DNA of 64,000 nucleotides. Source: Gadus chalcogrammus. Taxonomy: Eukaryota; Chordata; Actinopteri; Gadiformes; Gadidae. Below, one piece after another: positions 14,738 through 53,917 of this stretch. The first letter of the stretch is position 1. Every line of letters begins with the position of its first letter. The stretch covers positions 27,712,102 through 27,776,101 of the forward strand of contig NC_079426.1 in NCBI RefSeq assembly GCF_026213295.1, given 5' to 3'. Below the pieces are notes generated by a model. The model did not search any database, was not told the DNA's origin, and saw only the letters and a list, made by a program, of their open reading frames with translations. Position numbers and translations under genes: made by a program.

Positions 14738-15416
14738 TCAGCAAGTGCTCCATCTCGTTGCACCTGCACCCAGCGGCTCGCTTGCAAGATTTTGGCCTGA
14801 AGTTCTTCCCAGACCTATACCCTAACAGTCCAATATGCATATCTGAGAATCAGGCCTCTCTTCAATAATGACAAAATGTAATGAGAGAAATACAGATTCA
14901 CTTTTTGTTATCTCATAAGCGGCGTGGTGCCGGCTCCGTGGTGCTTGACCTTTTGACCCCAGACTTCAAAGACGTGGCCACAGGCCAGCGGTGTCTACAC
15001 ACATTAAGCCACAAATGTACACCTCCATCCCGCAAAAAATGGGGCCTAGAAACTAACCTCTGTCTTATGTACATTGACTGTACTGTTGGAGGTCACGCCC
15101 CTTTTCCAGCCTTTTAGAGATAGCTAGGGATGCTAAAATGTTGACACACATTTCCCGGGGCCCCGAGAACGACATATGCAAGATTTGTAGTTCTAGCCCA
15201 TAGAGAAAAAAAGTTTTCCCAAATGGACTGTCATTTGGACAAAGCCCCTTCAGAAGTGTTGCCTGCGAGACCTAATGGTTCAGAATGTGGTGGAAAAAAA
15301 GTTTTTGAGATAGGAAGGTCCTACCGCCCTGAAATTTGAATACCATATTCTAGGCCCTAACTGGGACCCCCGCACCGAAACTTGGCCCGGTCGGACCCCG
15401 AGTGCAGGAAGGGGGG
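14738..15416. other. Single-copy spacer of the foldback element
   Basis: The only part of the element without a mirrored copy. A stretch near 14920-14970 (GCGGCGTGGTGCCG..TTGACCTTTTGACCCCAGACTTC) repeats a motif of the arms (about 13890-13930). No protein family was recognised in either strand. Confidence 0.6.
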
Positions 15417-16468
15417 GCCTGGACTTTCATAATCTTCGCTCTGTGAATGTAAAGGATGTTTGGTCGGATGTTACGACGAAGAATCATAATGTGAATGGAA
15501 ATATTCTATAAATCTCTTGATATCATCTTTCGTCTCAACACTTCTGCTGCAGCCACTTAAAGTCTCACTCCGAGAACCTTAAAATATGAATCAATCCATT
15601 AGAAGTATGAAAATATCTTCCCGGTGGTGCAACAGAGCAAACAAGGTGTCCTTTGACATCTACGTTTCGAGACGATTGCAACAGTGCCACACATGATCAT
15701 ATTTGAATATGTTTCGGGATAGTAATTAGCTGTCGATTTTGGAGGCCTTTATCAATAATGACCAGCTATAGATTTGCTTCCCGATGGAGATTTTTGACAA
15801 ATTACATGTTAATTAGCATCTACACGTTAAGCTGAGTCCAATGAGATCAAGCTCGGCCTCTTGCTACACCGAGATCATGTCCTAGACCTAGGTGTACCAT
15901 GTAAAATACATGTTACCATTAGCTAGAGTGTCGTTCTTGGTGTCATTGGACTCAGCTCAACGTGTAGATGCTAAATAACATGTCATTCGTGACAAATCTT
16001 TATCGGGAAGCAAATCAATAGCTGCTCAGTATTGATTAAGGCCTCCAATTTCGACAGCTAATTACTACAATTAAACATGTTCGAATATGCTCATGTGTGG
16101 CACCGTTGCAATCGCCTGGAAGCGTAGATGTTGAAGGACACCTTGTTCGTCCTCTTACGCCACCGGGAAGATATTTACATGCTTCTGATTGACTAATGAA
16201 TTGATTCAGCTATTCCCCCAGAAGTCTGGGGTCAAAAGGTCAAAAGGAGACGGCACCACGCCGGGGTGGATCCAGATCTCGGGCAACAGCGCAGGGTTGC
16301 CAGGTCCTGCAAAAAACGTGCCCCCCACATACCGTTCAAAATCCACCCAAAATGTCCTAGAAGCATCCCAAATAAAAAATGATATTATTGGCCATTTTGG
16401 CCAACGTTTTGAAAGTAATACTATTTGAGGGAATATTTTTTTGTTGTTGTTTTAGCAGCGAAATGCAC

Positions 16469-16506
<38 letters not shown>

Positions 16507-17830
16507 TGTGTCTGTGTCTGTGTCTGTGTGTCTGTGCGTGCGTGTGTGTGCTTGTGTGTGCTTGTGTGTGTGTGTCTGTGCGTGTGCGTGCGTGTGTGTG
16601 TGTGTATAACACGCTATTTTATGTTGAAATGCGACGTAATCCAGTGTTCACGAAACGTACACTGTCAACGTAGGTATGCTTTTGGCGACTGGGTTGGCTC
16701 TCAGATATACGTGTTTCTAACAAGATGATATCATTAAAAGTTACATAAAGTAACAGTTTAATAACACAAACGCAGGAAGCACATGAGCTGCTAGTTTAGC
16801 GAAAGCAACCTGACGTCGTTGAAACATGCGAGCGAGCCGATCAAATCCTAATAACTATAAAACTAAAGATCAGACACAATCACTGACTGAAGATTATGCA
16901 AGTAAAAAGTATATTTCTCGCTAGAAATGTTATTAGAAACACGTTTAACGGTGAATCGGTCCTAAAATATTGCATTTCCCATTCAGATAATAAAGATTAA
17001 TAAAGATCATACACATTCACTGACTGAAGATTATGTAAGGAAAATGTACATTTCTCGCTAGAAATGTCATTAGAAACGCGTTTAATGGTGTATCTGTCCT
17101 AAAATATTGCATTTCCCATTCAGATAATAAAGATTAATATAAGCTACGCCGTGTTCCGGAGCCGCGGGGGATTCTGGGAATTGGGGTTCTCAGTTGACAA
17201 ATGGGGCTTTTGTTAACTTGTTTTGTTGTTAGGATTAAGTGGGGTTAATCGGTTCGGGATGTTATGTGGTTGTGTGTTGTTCTATTAACATTGTTCGTGT
17301 GTTCATTATTGTCGACACCGTCACCGAGAGTGACGTGACCATCGTTTCGTGCAGCTGTTCCGTGTTGAAGTCTCGTTCAATAAAAACCAACTCTCGTTGT
17401 CGAGCGTTCAATAAAAACCAACTCTCGTTGTCGAGCGTGCCCCCCCCCCTACAAACGTGTCTCCCCCCCCCTCAACAAACGTGTCCCCCCCCCCCCCCCC
17501 CTTCAACTAACGTGTCTCCCCCCCCCCCCCCTACAATCGTGTGTCCCCCCCCCCCCCTACAATCGTGTGCCCCCCCCCCCCCCCCTCAACAAACGTGTCT
17601 CCCCCCCCTCCCCCTCCCCAGTCAACAACAGTCTCCCCCCCCCCCCCCCCCTAAACAATCGTGTCCACAATTTGCCGCGAAAGCCGTGAAACCCAAACCC
17701 CGAAACCCGCCTCCACAGCGGCACACGTGGATACTGTAGGTATAACACGCTATTTTTTACGTTGAAATGCTACGTATCCAGTGTTCATGGAAACGTACAC
17801 CGTGGACGTTTTTTCTTGGCGACTGGGTTG

Positions 17831-18964
17831 GTGTGTGAATACACACACTGTAACGCAAGTGTTTCTTGTCGGTACTTTGGCGTCTCTTGTATTTCCACAA
17901 CGAGACTGTGGTGGGGGTTATCTCAGCCATGGTTGAGAAGGAATTGGGGGAAAGGAACTTTGGCTTTGACTCCCTGAAGAACATGAACTGCGTCATGTTG
18001 CCGGTTGCCGCGAGGCACCACCGCCGCAAAGCAGCGGTGATGTGATGTGAAAGTGGAAGAACCAGAGACGTTGCAGAACCCGACGAAGTCGTTTGTGATT
18101 CATAATATCGTCTGGAGGCGCACACAGCTTTTGGCCGTGATAATATGTATTATATGATATAGATATCTATGTATTATTATTTAGATAGAGAGCTCCAGGA
18201 CTGTAACGCAAGTGTTGTACACTTCCTTGTTATTTGGATACCCGTTCTGCTTTTGGTGTTATGGCGCATAACACGTCGGACTCTCGTCTCTGGTATTTCT
18301 ACAACGAGACTCGTAGTGGGGGTTATCTCAGCCATGGTTGAGAATGAATTGGGGGAAAGGAGCTTTGGCTTTGACTCTCTCAAGAACATGAACCACGAAA
18401 TGGAGGAGAAAGGGATTGTTGGCGGCGAACACGCTTGTGCCCCGCTTCCCGCTGCCGAGGGACCACCGCCTCGGCGCTGCAGGAGGCGGAGGTGCCTAAG
18501 CGCTGCCCGGCAACAATCCCTTTCTCCGCCTTGTCGCGGTTCAGTCTACTTCACATCGATGTTGACGTGGAAGAACCAGGAACGTCGGAGAACGTGATAT
18601 TATTTAGATATAGAGCTCCAGGTCTCCTGTGCGTTCTAGAATATTTACAGAACACTGCTAAAGGCTGTGTGCACCTCGCCATTGCGATACATCCACTGTA
18701 AACAGAGCGCATGGTACCGCGGCTGCAAGCTGCTCAGGGCCACACCCCCACCCTCCTCCTTGACCCGCCTCGCTCCTCCTCATTTGCATTTTAGCTACAG
18801 ACACCAAAACAGCGCATTTGGGGGAAGCTCAATGTGCGACTGGCTCGGAGTGGCTGTAAATCTGCACCACGGCTGAATTTCGGGAACGTCTTTGAATACT
18901 GTGTTAGTGGCCCACTAAAACCTATATTAAAGCATCCATAAAACAGCATGTCATGGCACCTTTA
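17831..18964. mobile_element. Right part of the split TAAAGGT-ended element
   Basis: It continues the element begun at 11970. It contains an internal tandem duplication (about 17850-18020 and 18200-18400) and modules GACGAAGTCGTTTGTGATTC and GGAGGCGCACAC..GGCCGTGATAATAT, which are also found in the repeat family near 25-28 kb, 56.6 kb and 63.7 kb. It ends TGGCACCTTTA. It encodes two copies of a short conserved open stretch, ISAMVEKELGERNFGFD-like. Confidence 0.75.
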
Positions 18965-19610
18965 AGTAAAAGGAAAAACCTCGGACACGAGAAGTTAACG
19001 GAGCCGTGCACTAGGCCCTCTCGATTGGCGGGCCGAAACAACATTTGTTTTACTACGACTCCTTTCAGCTGCCCACCCCTCCTTCTCCAGCAAAAAATAA
19101 TAACATATAACGGCTAATAAAACGCTTGAGGAGGCGTTTTGAAAAGAGAAAACTTACTTTTTTTTTAGTACATGGCATAAAGATAATTATGAGCATTTGA
19201 CTGATAACCAGTCATTTTTTGCGGAGACACATTCCTGTGTGAGAGAATGGGTGGGCGGCTCCGCCGTCCTCCCATTGACTTCCATTGTAACAAATAGTAT
19301 TTTAAAGTAGAATATCTTAAAAAGTATAAAATATTTGAAAAATCTGAATGAAGCGCGTGATTCCAAGCTAATCTGAACATTTTAAAATTGGACTGGAGTA
19401 GGGAAAATTTTGAAGAGATAGGTCCCAAAGAGAATAATGAAGAAGAAAGAAAGAATGCAACCTAAGAAGAACAATATTTGAGCGCTGCATGCAGCACTCA
19501 CCTAATAATATGTTTTTATCAATAATGTGGACGTAAACACACTTTATGCAAACACACACACGCATGCACACACACACAGACACACACACACTCTCACACA
19601 CAAACACACA

Positions 19611-19706
<96 letters not shown>

Positions 19707-21295
19707 TACACACAAAAATGCCAGAGGGCAATTGTGCACATTGGTAAATATATCATTGTGTGCCTCCAGCTTTCGAGGGTAACTGCACCATAATGCAAAA
19801 ATAGGTCCCTACACTACCCAACATATCATCACATTTCTAGATGCACTTCATGATGCAGCTGAGATCAGTGCAGCCCAGGTTTGTTGCTGTTTGGGTTAAT
19901 GTTAATTTCCATCTGGCTGTTTTGGTCCAAAACTGTTTCACAAACCATAAACAATTGGAAGTTGTATACTTGCACCCTTACTTGCCATTTCTGAACCCTA
20001 TAGAAGATTTTTTGTCGGCCTGAAGATGGCGCGTATATGACTGCCAACCACATGCCCGCATGCCTCTTCTGCAGGCAATGGAACAGGCCTGCGGAGAGAT
20101 TGAGGTAAGGTTAATCCATGGATGGATTCGGCACACAGTGCGAGGAGCCATAAGCCCACCCACACACAATTTTTCTGTGTTTACAGTACAGTAGTGTATT
20201 TTTTGTTTTTTTTGTTTTATTTTTGCTTAAACTGAATTTACAGCAATGTAAGGTAGGTACTGCAATTAAATGTACAGTATTCAGTATTCGATTTTTGGGT
20301 TGTGGTGAAAGCGTGCCTTCCGTGGAAGTGAATAAAAACAGTGAACATGAAAGACTGCAGTGTTTTATATAAAGTAGAGTGTGTTGCCACTGATTTGAAA
20401 GTGTATTCATATGATAGGCCTACAAGTGTGTATCACGTTGTCATCAGAGTGACTTTTTGAAAAGGATTGTTAGGTTTCAATAGCAGAGTTTCAATTTGAC
20501 AAAGATGTGAATGGTATATTTCTCAGTGTTTAGTCTTATTTGCTTGTGCGTTGAGTCTTGAAACAATGAGCCAAGTTTTGCAAAACGTGTTCAAGCAACG
20601 GGCAAAACCGGTAATATAATAATATCTAGGTAGCCTATATCTGAAGACATCCGACTGACTTATATGTCACAAAATTGAAATATGAAATCATATATTTAAT
20701 CTGCTTGCTCTGTGATTTGAATGGTTGATTCGCATCATATTGTAGTGTGCAGTATTATTTGTTATTATTTCAGAATTCTTTGTCACTGCTACAGTAAACT
20801 GAAGATGCTGACCCTGGGAGTGAGACCCTGGCACAACAGCAGGCCCACACTACGTTAGCTCTGTATTGCATATTATGCCCTATGGCTTTATCATTATTAG
20901 TAGCAGCAATATGAGAGGTAGTAGCCAAGTAGCCAAATAGCCACAGTAGTAGTAGTCCTAGCGGCAGAATCATTAGTATTGTATTATTATTGGGTAGATG
21001 GGCCCATTTGAGACTGAATGTAAGGTGCAATAGAGTATTTGAAAAGGTTTATAAAAGTTGTCCTGTCACGACGAAATTAGATTAATCTCCCCAGTTTCTG
21101 CCGTTTCAGCCAAAGCGGAACCAACGTGTGCCCGTGGGAGGGTAGCACGTTCACCCGGAGCTCTGCAGCGGCGGACCATACGGCGCACAGCGGTAACGGC
21201 CTGTTTAGTGTAACCTTGTGGAGATAAAGCATCGGTTCACCTCTTTAGTCTGGGATTTAGTTCGGGATTCATTCTAATAGTATAAAGCTGTCGAC
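18965..21295. other. Intergenic DNA before mtx2
   Basis: No gene was recognised. It contains a (CA)n tract at about 19551-19704. The last 200 bases before 21296 are richer in CG and C/G (for example GCAGCGGCGGACC) and presumably hold the mtx2 promoter. No TATA box is evident. Confidence 0.5.
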
Positions 21296-42236
<20,941 letters not shown>

Positions 42237-42690
42237 AGGGGGCACAACCACAACCGCTTCCAGTACCCTTCCTGTTCTCTCGCGGTCACCCCTTATTCCT
42301 TCACGTGAGCACTGCTGGTGCTTGACACGTATTATTTAAATCATATATCAGCGGGCGCACCTTGCTTGTACAGCCCCCCTCTTCCTCTCTGGTTCCACCA
42401 ATCATCTCGCCTGTATATTGTTGCCATATTGCAGTGGTCACCATAGAGAGTCTTAACTCCATAATGATTCACCCCAACATGAGCAGGAATCCTGGATGAG
42501 CCCGAGGTCAGCTTCTGGTTGCATATAGCCTTCAGGGGTTAGTGTTCAGCCCCTCACTGTTAACACATTTCACCTGTTGGGGCAGGGTTTAATCGGCTGT
42601 ATAAAGGAGATCTGAACATGATGATATATTGTTAATATTGTTTTTTTCACTTGTTTTGTGTATGAATTGTGAAGCGTCAAGTGCCTCCTA

Positions 42691-42696
42691 AATAAA
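42691..42696 (+). terminator. mtx2: mtx2 polyadenylation signal AATAAA
   Basis: Canonical AATAAA 455 bases after the stop codon, followed by sequence with TGTCTTCTT. A plausible 3' end of mtx2. Confidence 0.65.
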
Positions 42697-42760
42697 GGGC
42701 AGGAAACAACGCTGTCTTCTTCCCATCATCTACCTACCACATGTATTTATTACACTCCTC

Positions 42761-44880
<2,120 letters not shown>

Positions 44881-45988
44881 AATATGTAATAATAATAATA
44901 ATAATAATTGATCCGTTTTTTATAGCGCTTTTCTTAATACTCAAAGACGCTTAACAAATAAAGGAATACATACAGACAGTACAGACAATCAAAGAAAAGG
45001 GAAAAAAATAAACAACACCACAACAATAGGCAACACATTAAGAGAGCAGGAGAGAGTGGAAGATGGCGGAGAATGATTTGTCAAATATCCAGAAGTTTGT
45101 CTAAATTGTCTTTTGAGGAACAGTGTATCAGAGTTTCGGATGGGCAGAGTTGCAGAGGAGTTCCAGAGGGTAGGGGCGGCGATGGCAAAGGCTCTGTCCC
45201 CCAGGCTGCGATACTTGGTCTTGGTGATGGAGGAGAGAAGGTTGGCATCAGCGGAGCTTAGGCGGCGAGTGGGGCCATGGAGGAGATCTGTTATGTACGA
45301 GGGAGCAAAGTTGTTTAGTGCTTTGTAGATGGTGAAGAGGATCTTGAAATTGATGCGTTGTTTTACTGGAAGCCAATGAAGTTGACGGAGGATGGGAGTA
45401 ATGTGTTCTCTGGAGGGGGCGTTAGTAAGCAGTCGGGCAGCAGAGTTTTGTACATATTGCAATTTTTGAAGATTAGTGGAGGGGGGGGCATACAGAATGC
45501 TATTGCAATAGTCGATGATGAAGTGATGCAATAGTCGATGATGAAGTGATGAAGGCGTGAATTAGTGTTTCGGCAGCTGAGGATGATAGGATGGGTTGAA
45601 GGTGTGCGATGTTGCGGAGGTGGAAGAGGGATGTTTTTCTGACGCTGTTTATGTGTGACTTGAAGGATAGCGTGGGGTCCATGATGATACTGAGGTTTCT
45701 GACCAGGGGGGAGGGAGTGACAGACTGACCATCGATGCAAAGTGAGAAGTTCTGGGAGGTGGCGATGATGGTTTTTGGGCCGAAGATGATAATTTCAGTT
45801 TTATTGCCGTTGAGTTTGAGGAAGTTGGGGTCCATCCAGGTTTTGTTGTCCGTGAGACAGTTGGTGAGAGTGGATAGGATGGCAGGAGTAATGGCTGTGG
45901 TGGTGATGTATAGTTCGGTATCGTCGGCGTAACAGTGAAATTGAAGACCATGGTGGCGGATGATGTGACCTAGTGGGAGCATGTAGAG

Positions 45989-46528
45989 CAGGGGGGCCCA
46001 CACTTTATCGGCGTGCAAGCTACTTTAAAAATTAGCAGGTCAAAATGATCTACCTACATGGCAAAATGCTAGACACAGTGGCTGCTGGTAGCTAGTCTCA
46101 AGCAGGCTTCCAAAAGACAATCAGTCATGGTGGAACTGTGTTTGCACTTAATAATCTTTATGTGGCAAAAGGACAAGCATAAATAAGTAGAGCCAAATAA
46201 TGCGGTCAAGGAGGTAGCACATTTCCTCATGTTTGGATACTTTTCCTTTGTGAGTAAGTTCCAAAATTGTCCATGAGCCCTGGATTTAAGCTCAATATCA
46301 GTTTGTACTATCAACATCTTCCCTAAATGGATAGCACAGTCTTCAGAGTCTTGAAAAAGTTGGGCAAAGTCCAACAGACAATTTTCATCAATCCAGTGGT
46401 AAATGCCATAGGGATGCAATTCTTTTTTGTTTAAATGTTAATATTTTTTTTATTTTATGCCACGCGATCTACCCGCCCTACCTTTGTGATCGACCGGTCG
46501 ATCGCGATCTACATATTTGGCACCCCTG
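45989..46528. mobile_element. hAT (Charlie-like) element inside the LINE
   Basis: The ends CAGGGGGGCCCACAC and TTTGGCACCCCTG are imperfect inverted repeats flanked by identical ATGTAGAG (45981-45988, 46529-46536). The LINE frame resumes across it. Confidence 0.9.
46069..46419 (-). pseudogene. Charlie-like hAT transposase C-terminal relic
   Basis: The minus-strand frame (about 116 residues) reads K-Y-P-N-M-R-K-C-A, L-F-G-S-T-Y-L-C and L-L-E-A-C-L-R-L-A-T-S, the C-terminal dimerisation region typical of Charlie/FAM200-like hAT proteins. Only this domain remains, inside a 540-bp deletion derivative. Confidence 0.75.
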
Positions 46529-47079
46529 ATGTAGAGGATGAAGAGGATGGGGCCAAGCACTGAGCCTTGGGAGACTCCATGTGAGACAGGAAAGGTGTGG
46601 GAATTGTGGTTGTTGATGGAGATGTATTGGAATCTTTCAGACAGGTAGGAGGTGAACCAGGAGAGGGAGGAGTCAGTGATGCCAATGGATTGCAGACGGC
46701 TGAGGAGGATGGAGTGATTGACGTTGTCGAAGGCAGCACTGAGGTTGAGGAGGAGGAGAATGGTGAGGGAGCCGGAGTCAGAGGAGAGTAGGAGGTCATT
46801 GGTGACTTTAAGTAGGGCTGTTTCAGTACTGTGGTGGGTTCGGAAGCCGGATTGGAATGTTTTGTATAGGTTATTGGAGAGGAGGTATTGCCTGAGTTGT
46901 GTTGCGACGGCTCTTTCCAGCAGTTTTGAGAGGAATGTGAGATTGGAGATGGGTCTGAAGTTGTTGGGGTCGTCTGAGTCAAGGTCGTCTGAGTTTAAGG
47001 AGGGGGGTGACGGCAGCCAGCTTTAGAGGTGGGGGAACGTTGCCAGAGTTTAGGGAGTTGATGGTGTCTGTGAAGAGTG

Positions 47080-47480
47080 AAAATGGTCTCATGGTCTCAT
47101 CCACAGAGAGTGAGACAGGCCGATGGTCTCAGAGAGAGAGAGACAGGCCGATGTTCTCAGAGAGAGGGGGACAGGCCAATAGTCTTAGAAAGAGAGAGAC
47201 AGGCCGACGGTCTCATCCAGAGGGACGCAGGTTGACGGTCTCATCCAGAGTGACGCAGGTTGATGGTCTCAGAGAGAGAGAGAGACAGGCTGATGGTCTC
47301 ATTCAGAGAGACAGGCCGATGGTCTCAGATAGAGTGAAACAGGCTGATGGTCTCCTCCAGAGAGAGACAGGCCGATGGGCTCAGAAAAAGAGACAGGGAG
47401 ATGGTCTAATCCAAAGAGGGACAGGTTTGATGGATTCAGAGAGAGACAGGCTGGTGGTCTCAACCAGAGAGACAGGCAGG
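47080..47480. repeat. Minisatellite GAGAGACAGGCCGATGGTCTCA
   Basis: About 14 units of 24-34 bp, differing in the number of GA repeats. The charged open frame across it is an artefact. Confidence 0.92.
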
Positions 47481-48664
47481 TCAGCTAAAGAAACAACTTC
47501 CCGCACTAACAGCGGGCGGAAGGCTGTGGCATCTCTAACTCATGACACTCAGATAACAACTCTTAAATCCCACTCACAGCCTTTTGTACCTTTTGGGCGT
47601 TTAGTGTATTATGCATTTAATGATTTTTCTTAAAAAAAAATTCTAAAGATTTTTTGGGGGAAATTCATTTGATAAAAAAAAAAACACCTTTACTAAATTT
47701 CATCTTCTTGTATAAATGGTTAGGTATCACTGATGATGATGATGATAATGAGGATGAGGATGATGATTTTATGTTATATATTGAACCCTTTCAGGTCATG
47801 ATATATGTATATATAATGATATGGCTTTACTGATCAAAAGGTAGGCCTACTGGCTTCATCAGTAACAAACATGCAGGCCTAGCTACGGTTCTTTACACAT
47901 AACCTTATAAGTATTCACAAAAAAGAAAGTGTGTTTTAATAAAATGTATAAAGGTTTTCTGATAAGAGTTTTCTTAAAAAAAATCTAGAATTCTTCTTGA
48001 GTATCAATAACTCAGAGGCTTCATTAGAAGGACAAGTCCAGCAGAGGGCGGCAGTGCAACACAACACTCAGTGGTTGACAGCATATTGTTGAATATATTG
48101 TTTCTCCGTTTAAGTTTAGGGCTGAAAACGTAATAACTGAATATTTATATTAATATCCGACATATAGAGATACGCATGTGTGTTTGACATTGTGGATACA
48201 AATCATACTTAACCAAACCATACTTAACCATTTAGGTAAATTATTTTTAGTTTGAGTTCTTAGTACTGCAGTATAGACATATACTGCATTACTTACAAAT
48301 AAGGTTATCATGGTTTCTGTGTTTATAATGGTTTCCGTGATTATAATGGTTTCTGTGGTTATAATGGTTCCTTTAGTTACTGAGGTCACGTGCCACGTGA
48401 CGCAACAAAATGCAAACCCAAAATGCATTTTATTTACATTTCCATGTGAAAACGAGTTTGCCCTTCGCTTTGTTCGAAATGTGATCAACGGTTTTCCGTG
48501 TCATGTAGTCTGGTTGCATATACAACAGCTTAAATATGTGGGATGTTGCAAATGGTTTTTGAAGCTCCTTCAAATGACAGTGTTAATAGGAACGTAGGTT
48601 ATTATCAAGAGCCAACAATCATGCAAAAGAGAGGATCTCTCTGCATTGTGGTGTAGGCCTGCAT
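47481..48664. other. Intergenic DNA with small satellites
   Basis: It contains a (GAT)n run at about 47729-47766 and a four-unit 21-bp repeat (TTATAATGGTTTCTGTG) at about 48303-48370. No gene was recognised. Confidence 0.5.
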
Positions 48665-48817
48665 GTGCGAGTGCGTGTGTATGTGTTTGTGTGTGTGTGC
48701 GTGTGCGTGTAAGTGCCTTTACGTTTGTGTGTGCGTGTGTATTTGTGTGTGAGTGTGCGTGTACGTGTGCGTGCATTTGCTTGTGTGTGTGTGCGTGTGT
48801 GTGCCTGTGCACGCCTC

Positions 48818-48850
<33 letters not shown>
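48665..48850. repeat. Interrupted TG/CGTG tract
   Basis: TG units with frequent C, T and A interruptions, the right end a pure (TG) run. An old dinucleotide repeat. Confidence 0.9.
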
Positions 48851-49362
48851 AAGCACCGTAATCTGTTCCATGTGTGTGTTTGTTTGAACATGGCCTGCTG
48901 TAATCTGATCCGTCGGACCATGCAGCCCCAATCCAAAGCGTGATTATCAGCATGGTTCATTACTCATATACTAAGAGACTAGAGTCATCATCATATAATC
49001 AGCATCATTATCACAATACCACACAACTAAAAGGACTGCAAGAGAAAAATAAACAAAGAAAGAAAATTAAGAGAGGATATGAGAAACAGAATGTTGTCCA
49101 GAACTTTGTTTTCTTTCTCAATCTTCTTTCAGGGATTTTCTGAACATGTGTGTGTGTGTTTGTGTGTGTGGGGGGGGGGGTGCCAGAGAGAATGGTAGGG
49201 ATAAAAAAACAATTATTCTATCTATGTGATGCTATGACCCTATATCACACAATATAATCTCATTCAACCAAACAGGATCAGGGACTTAACCCTGACACCT
49301 TGCAGTGTCAGGGTGTGTGTGTGTGTGTCTGTGTGTGTGTGGCTACGAGTCTACTTTATATC

Positions 49363-49402
<40 letters not shown>

Positions 49403-50135
49403 TATGTGTGTCTGCATTTGTATTTGTTTGTGTGTGTGTGTATATTTGTGTGTGTGTGTGTGTGGGTTTGTGTACAGTATGTGCTCCTATCTATGTGTGT
49501 GAGTGTGTGCGTGTGTGTGTATGAGTGTGTATGTGTCTTTGTTTGTATATGTGCTTCTTTGTCAGTGTGTTTGTGTGTGTGCGTCTGTCAGCCTCTGGGT
49601 GCTGTCACTCGGAGCGTTTGGAGAAGTGGTTTTAAGCATTGAGGCGATGACGATTTGGGTGAATAAAGAGATTATCTCTGTTGATAATCCCCTCCTCTTC
49701 CCCCACCCCTGCTTTCAGACGGCACAAACAACCGCCTGTATTATTTTCTTGTGTTTTCATTTCTCTTTTCCACATCAACATCGTTCTTACGTGCGCTTCA
49801 GTTCATCAGAAATATGATCCCATTTATTGTCTTTGTCATAATACCTTATCACTGTCTCTATGGTAACGGTCTGTAAACATTCTACATGGTTTCACTATAT
49901 CATGAAGGATATAGTTACTCCATGTGGGTTTTATCTTGATCCCTTCCACTGTCTACATTGTTCAAACAATATATTATTTTCTAACAGTTCAAAATAGTCT
50001 AAAAATATATCAAAGGAATGTCCAAATGCATCCAGATTTAATAAAATGAGAATGAAGATCACACATTAAACACAATTCCAGTGAGATGTGTGTTTGTGGT
50101 GAAACGGGGAAGCTGTGTGGGTCATTTATGCACGT
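48851..50135. repeat. TG-rich region 49308-49600 with flanking unique DNA
   Basis: 49308-49600 is a long interrupted TG repeat. 49145-49180 has a shorter TG and G run. The unique parts show no gene. Confidence 0.6.
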
Positions 50136-50277
50136 TTATGAGAGTGTCCGGGCTGAGAGATCCTCGTGGATGTTCTTTCCTTTCTTCAACATGCCGACCA
50201 AAGGCTGCCTGCCCTCAATCTGAAGGCTCCCCTCTGCCTTTGAAGAGCCCTGGTCCTCAGCATCTCTCCGTCCACCA
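50136..50277 (-). CDS. Possible terminal coding exon, product not recognised
   Basis: On the minus strand a good acceptor (GTTACTTCTCTCTTCTAG) is followed by 46 codons and a stop. The peptide is hydrophilic and exon-like: E-D-Q-G-S-S-K-A-E-G-S-L-Q, then P-L-V-G-M-L-K-K-G-K-N, then H-E-D-L-S-A-R-T. No family could be named. There is no upstream partner exon in view. It could be the last exon of a gene lying further right, or chance. Confidence 0.25.
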
Positions 50278-53459
<3,182 letters not shown>

Positions 53460-53842
53460 TGGAACAGTTCAACAGTTTATTGTCCAAACAGGGTAATAGC
53501 AGGCAGAGGGGTCCGGGACAGAAGGCAGTTCAGGTTACCAGGGCAGGGACGACGAGGACGGGTCAGGGACAAGCAGGGTCGAAACCAAGGAAGCAATCCG
53601 GGAAATAATACTACAGAGCTTTGCATGCTGCTAAAGACAATCTGGCAGAGACTAGCTGAAAATAGTGGGTTTAAATCAGGTGAGGGAACACAGGTGAAGA
53701 TGGTTGCACTGATGAGCTGGGAGTGGCAGGCAGGTGATCAGGAAAAGTACTTGCAGAGCTGACAGCAGGATGGAAACCCAGGAGCAGATCATGACAGTAC
53801 AGAGCTGGCAGAAGGATGGAATGCCAGGAGCGGATCATGACA
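53460..53842 (-). repeat. 3' LTR of the gypsy element
   Basis: It is bounded on the gene side by the polypurine tract and TGTCATGATC. It includes a tandem partial duplication of about 45 bp (53755-53800, 53800-53842). The outer boundary near 53460 is approximate. The 5' LTR at about 58050-58156 is shorter and matches only in part. Confidence 0.65.
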
Positions 53843-53917
53843 GTACCCCCCCCCGGCAAGGGACGGCCCCCGACGTCCCAGCCTGAGCTGGGATGGGGGA
53901 GGGCGCACGGAGGAGGT

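Larger units (their letters stand above)
44886..47050 (-). mobile_element. L2-like LINE, 3' part of the reverse-transcriptase gene
   Basis: On the minus strand the 3' terminus has the L2-type ending AAAGCGCTATAAAAAACGG followed by an ATT microsatellite (44886-44909 on +). Upstream lie RT motifs: the YADD box in [12 protein letters not shown] (about 45910-45945), [16 protein letters not shown], and the thumb region ILRQLHWLPVKQR. It is broken by frameshifts, a 23-bp duplication at about 45497-45548 and a hAT insertion at 45989-46528. The 5' part (endonuclease) is missing, as usual for truncated LINEs. Inactive. Confidence 0.8.

Noticed and set aside
47007..47633. A 208-residue charged open frame
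   Set aside because: It is built on a GA-rich minisatellite and has no recognisable domain.
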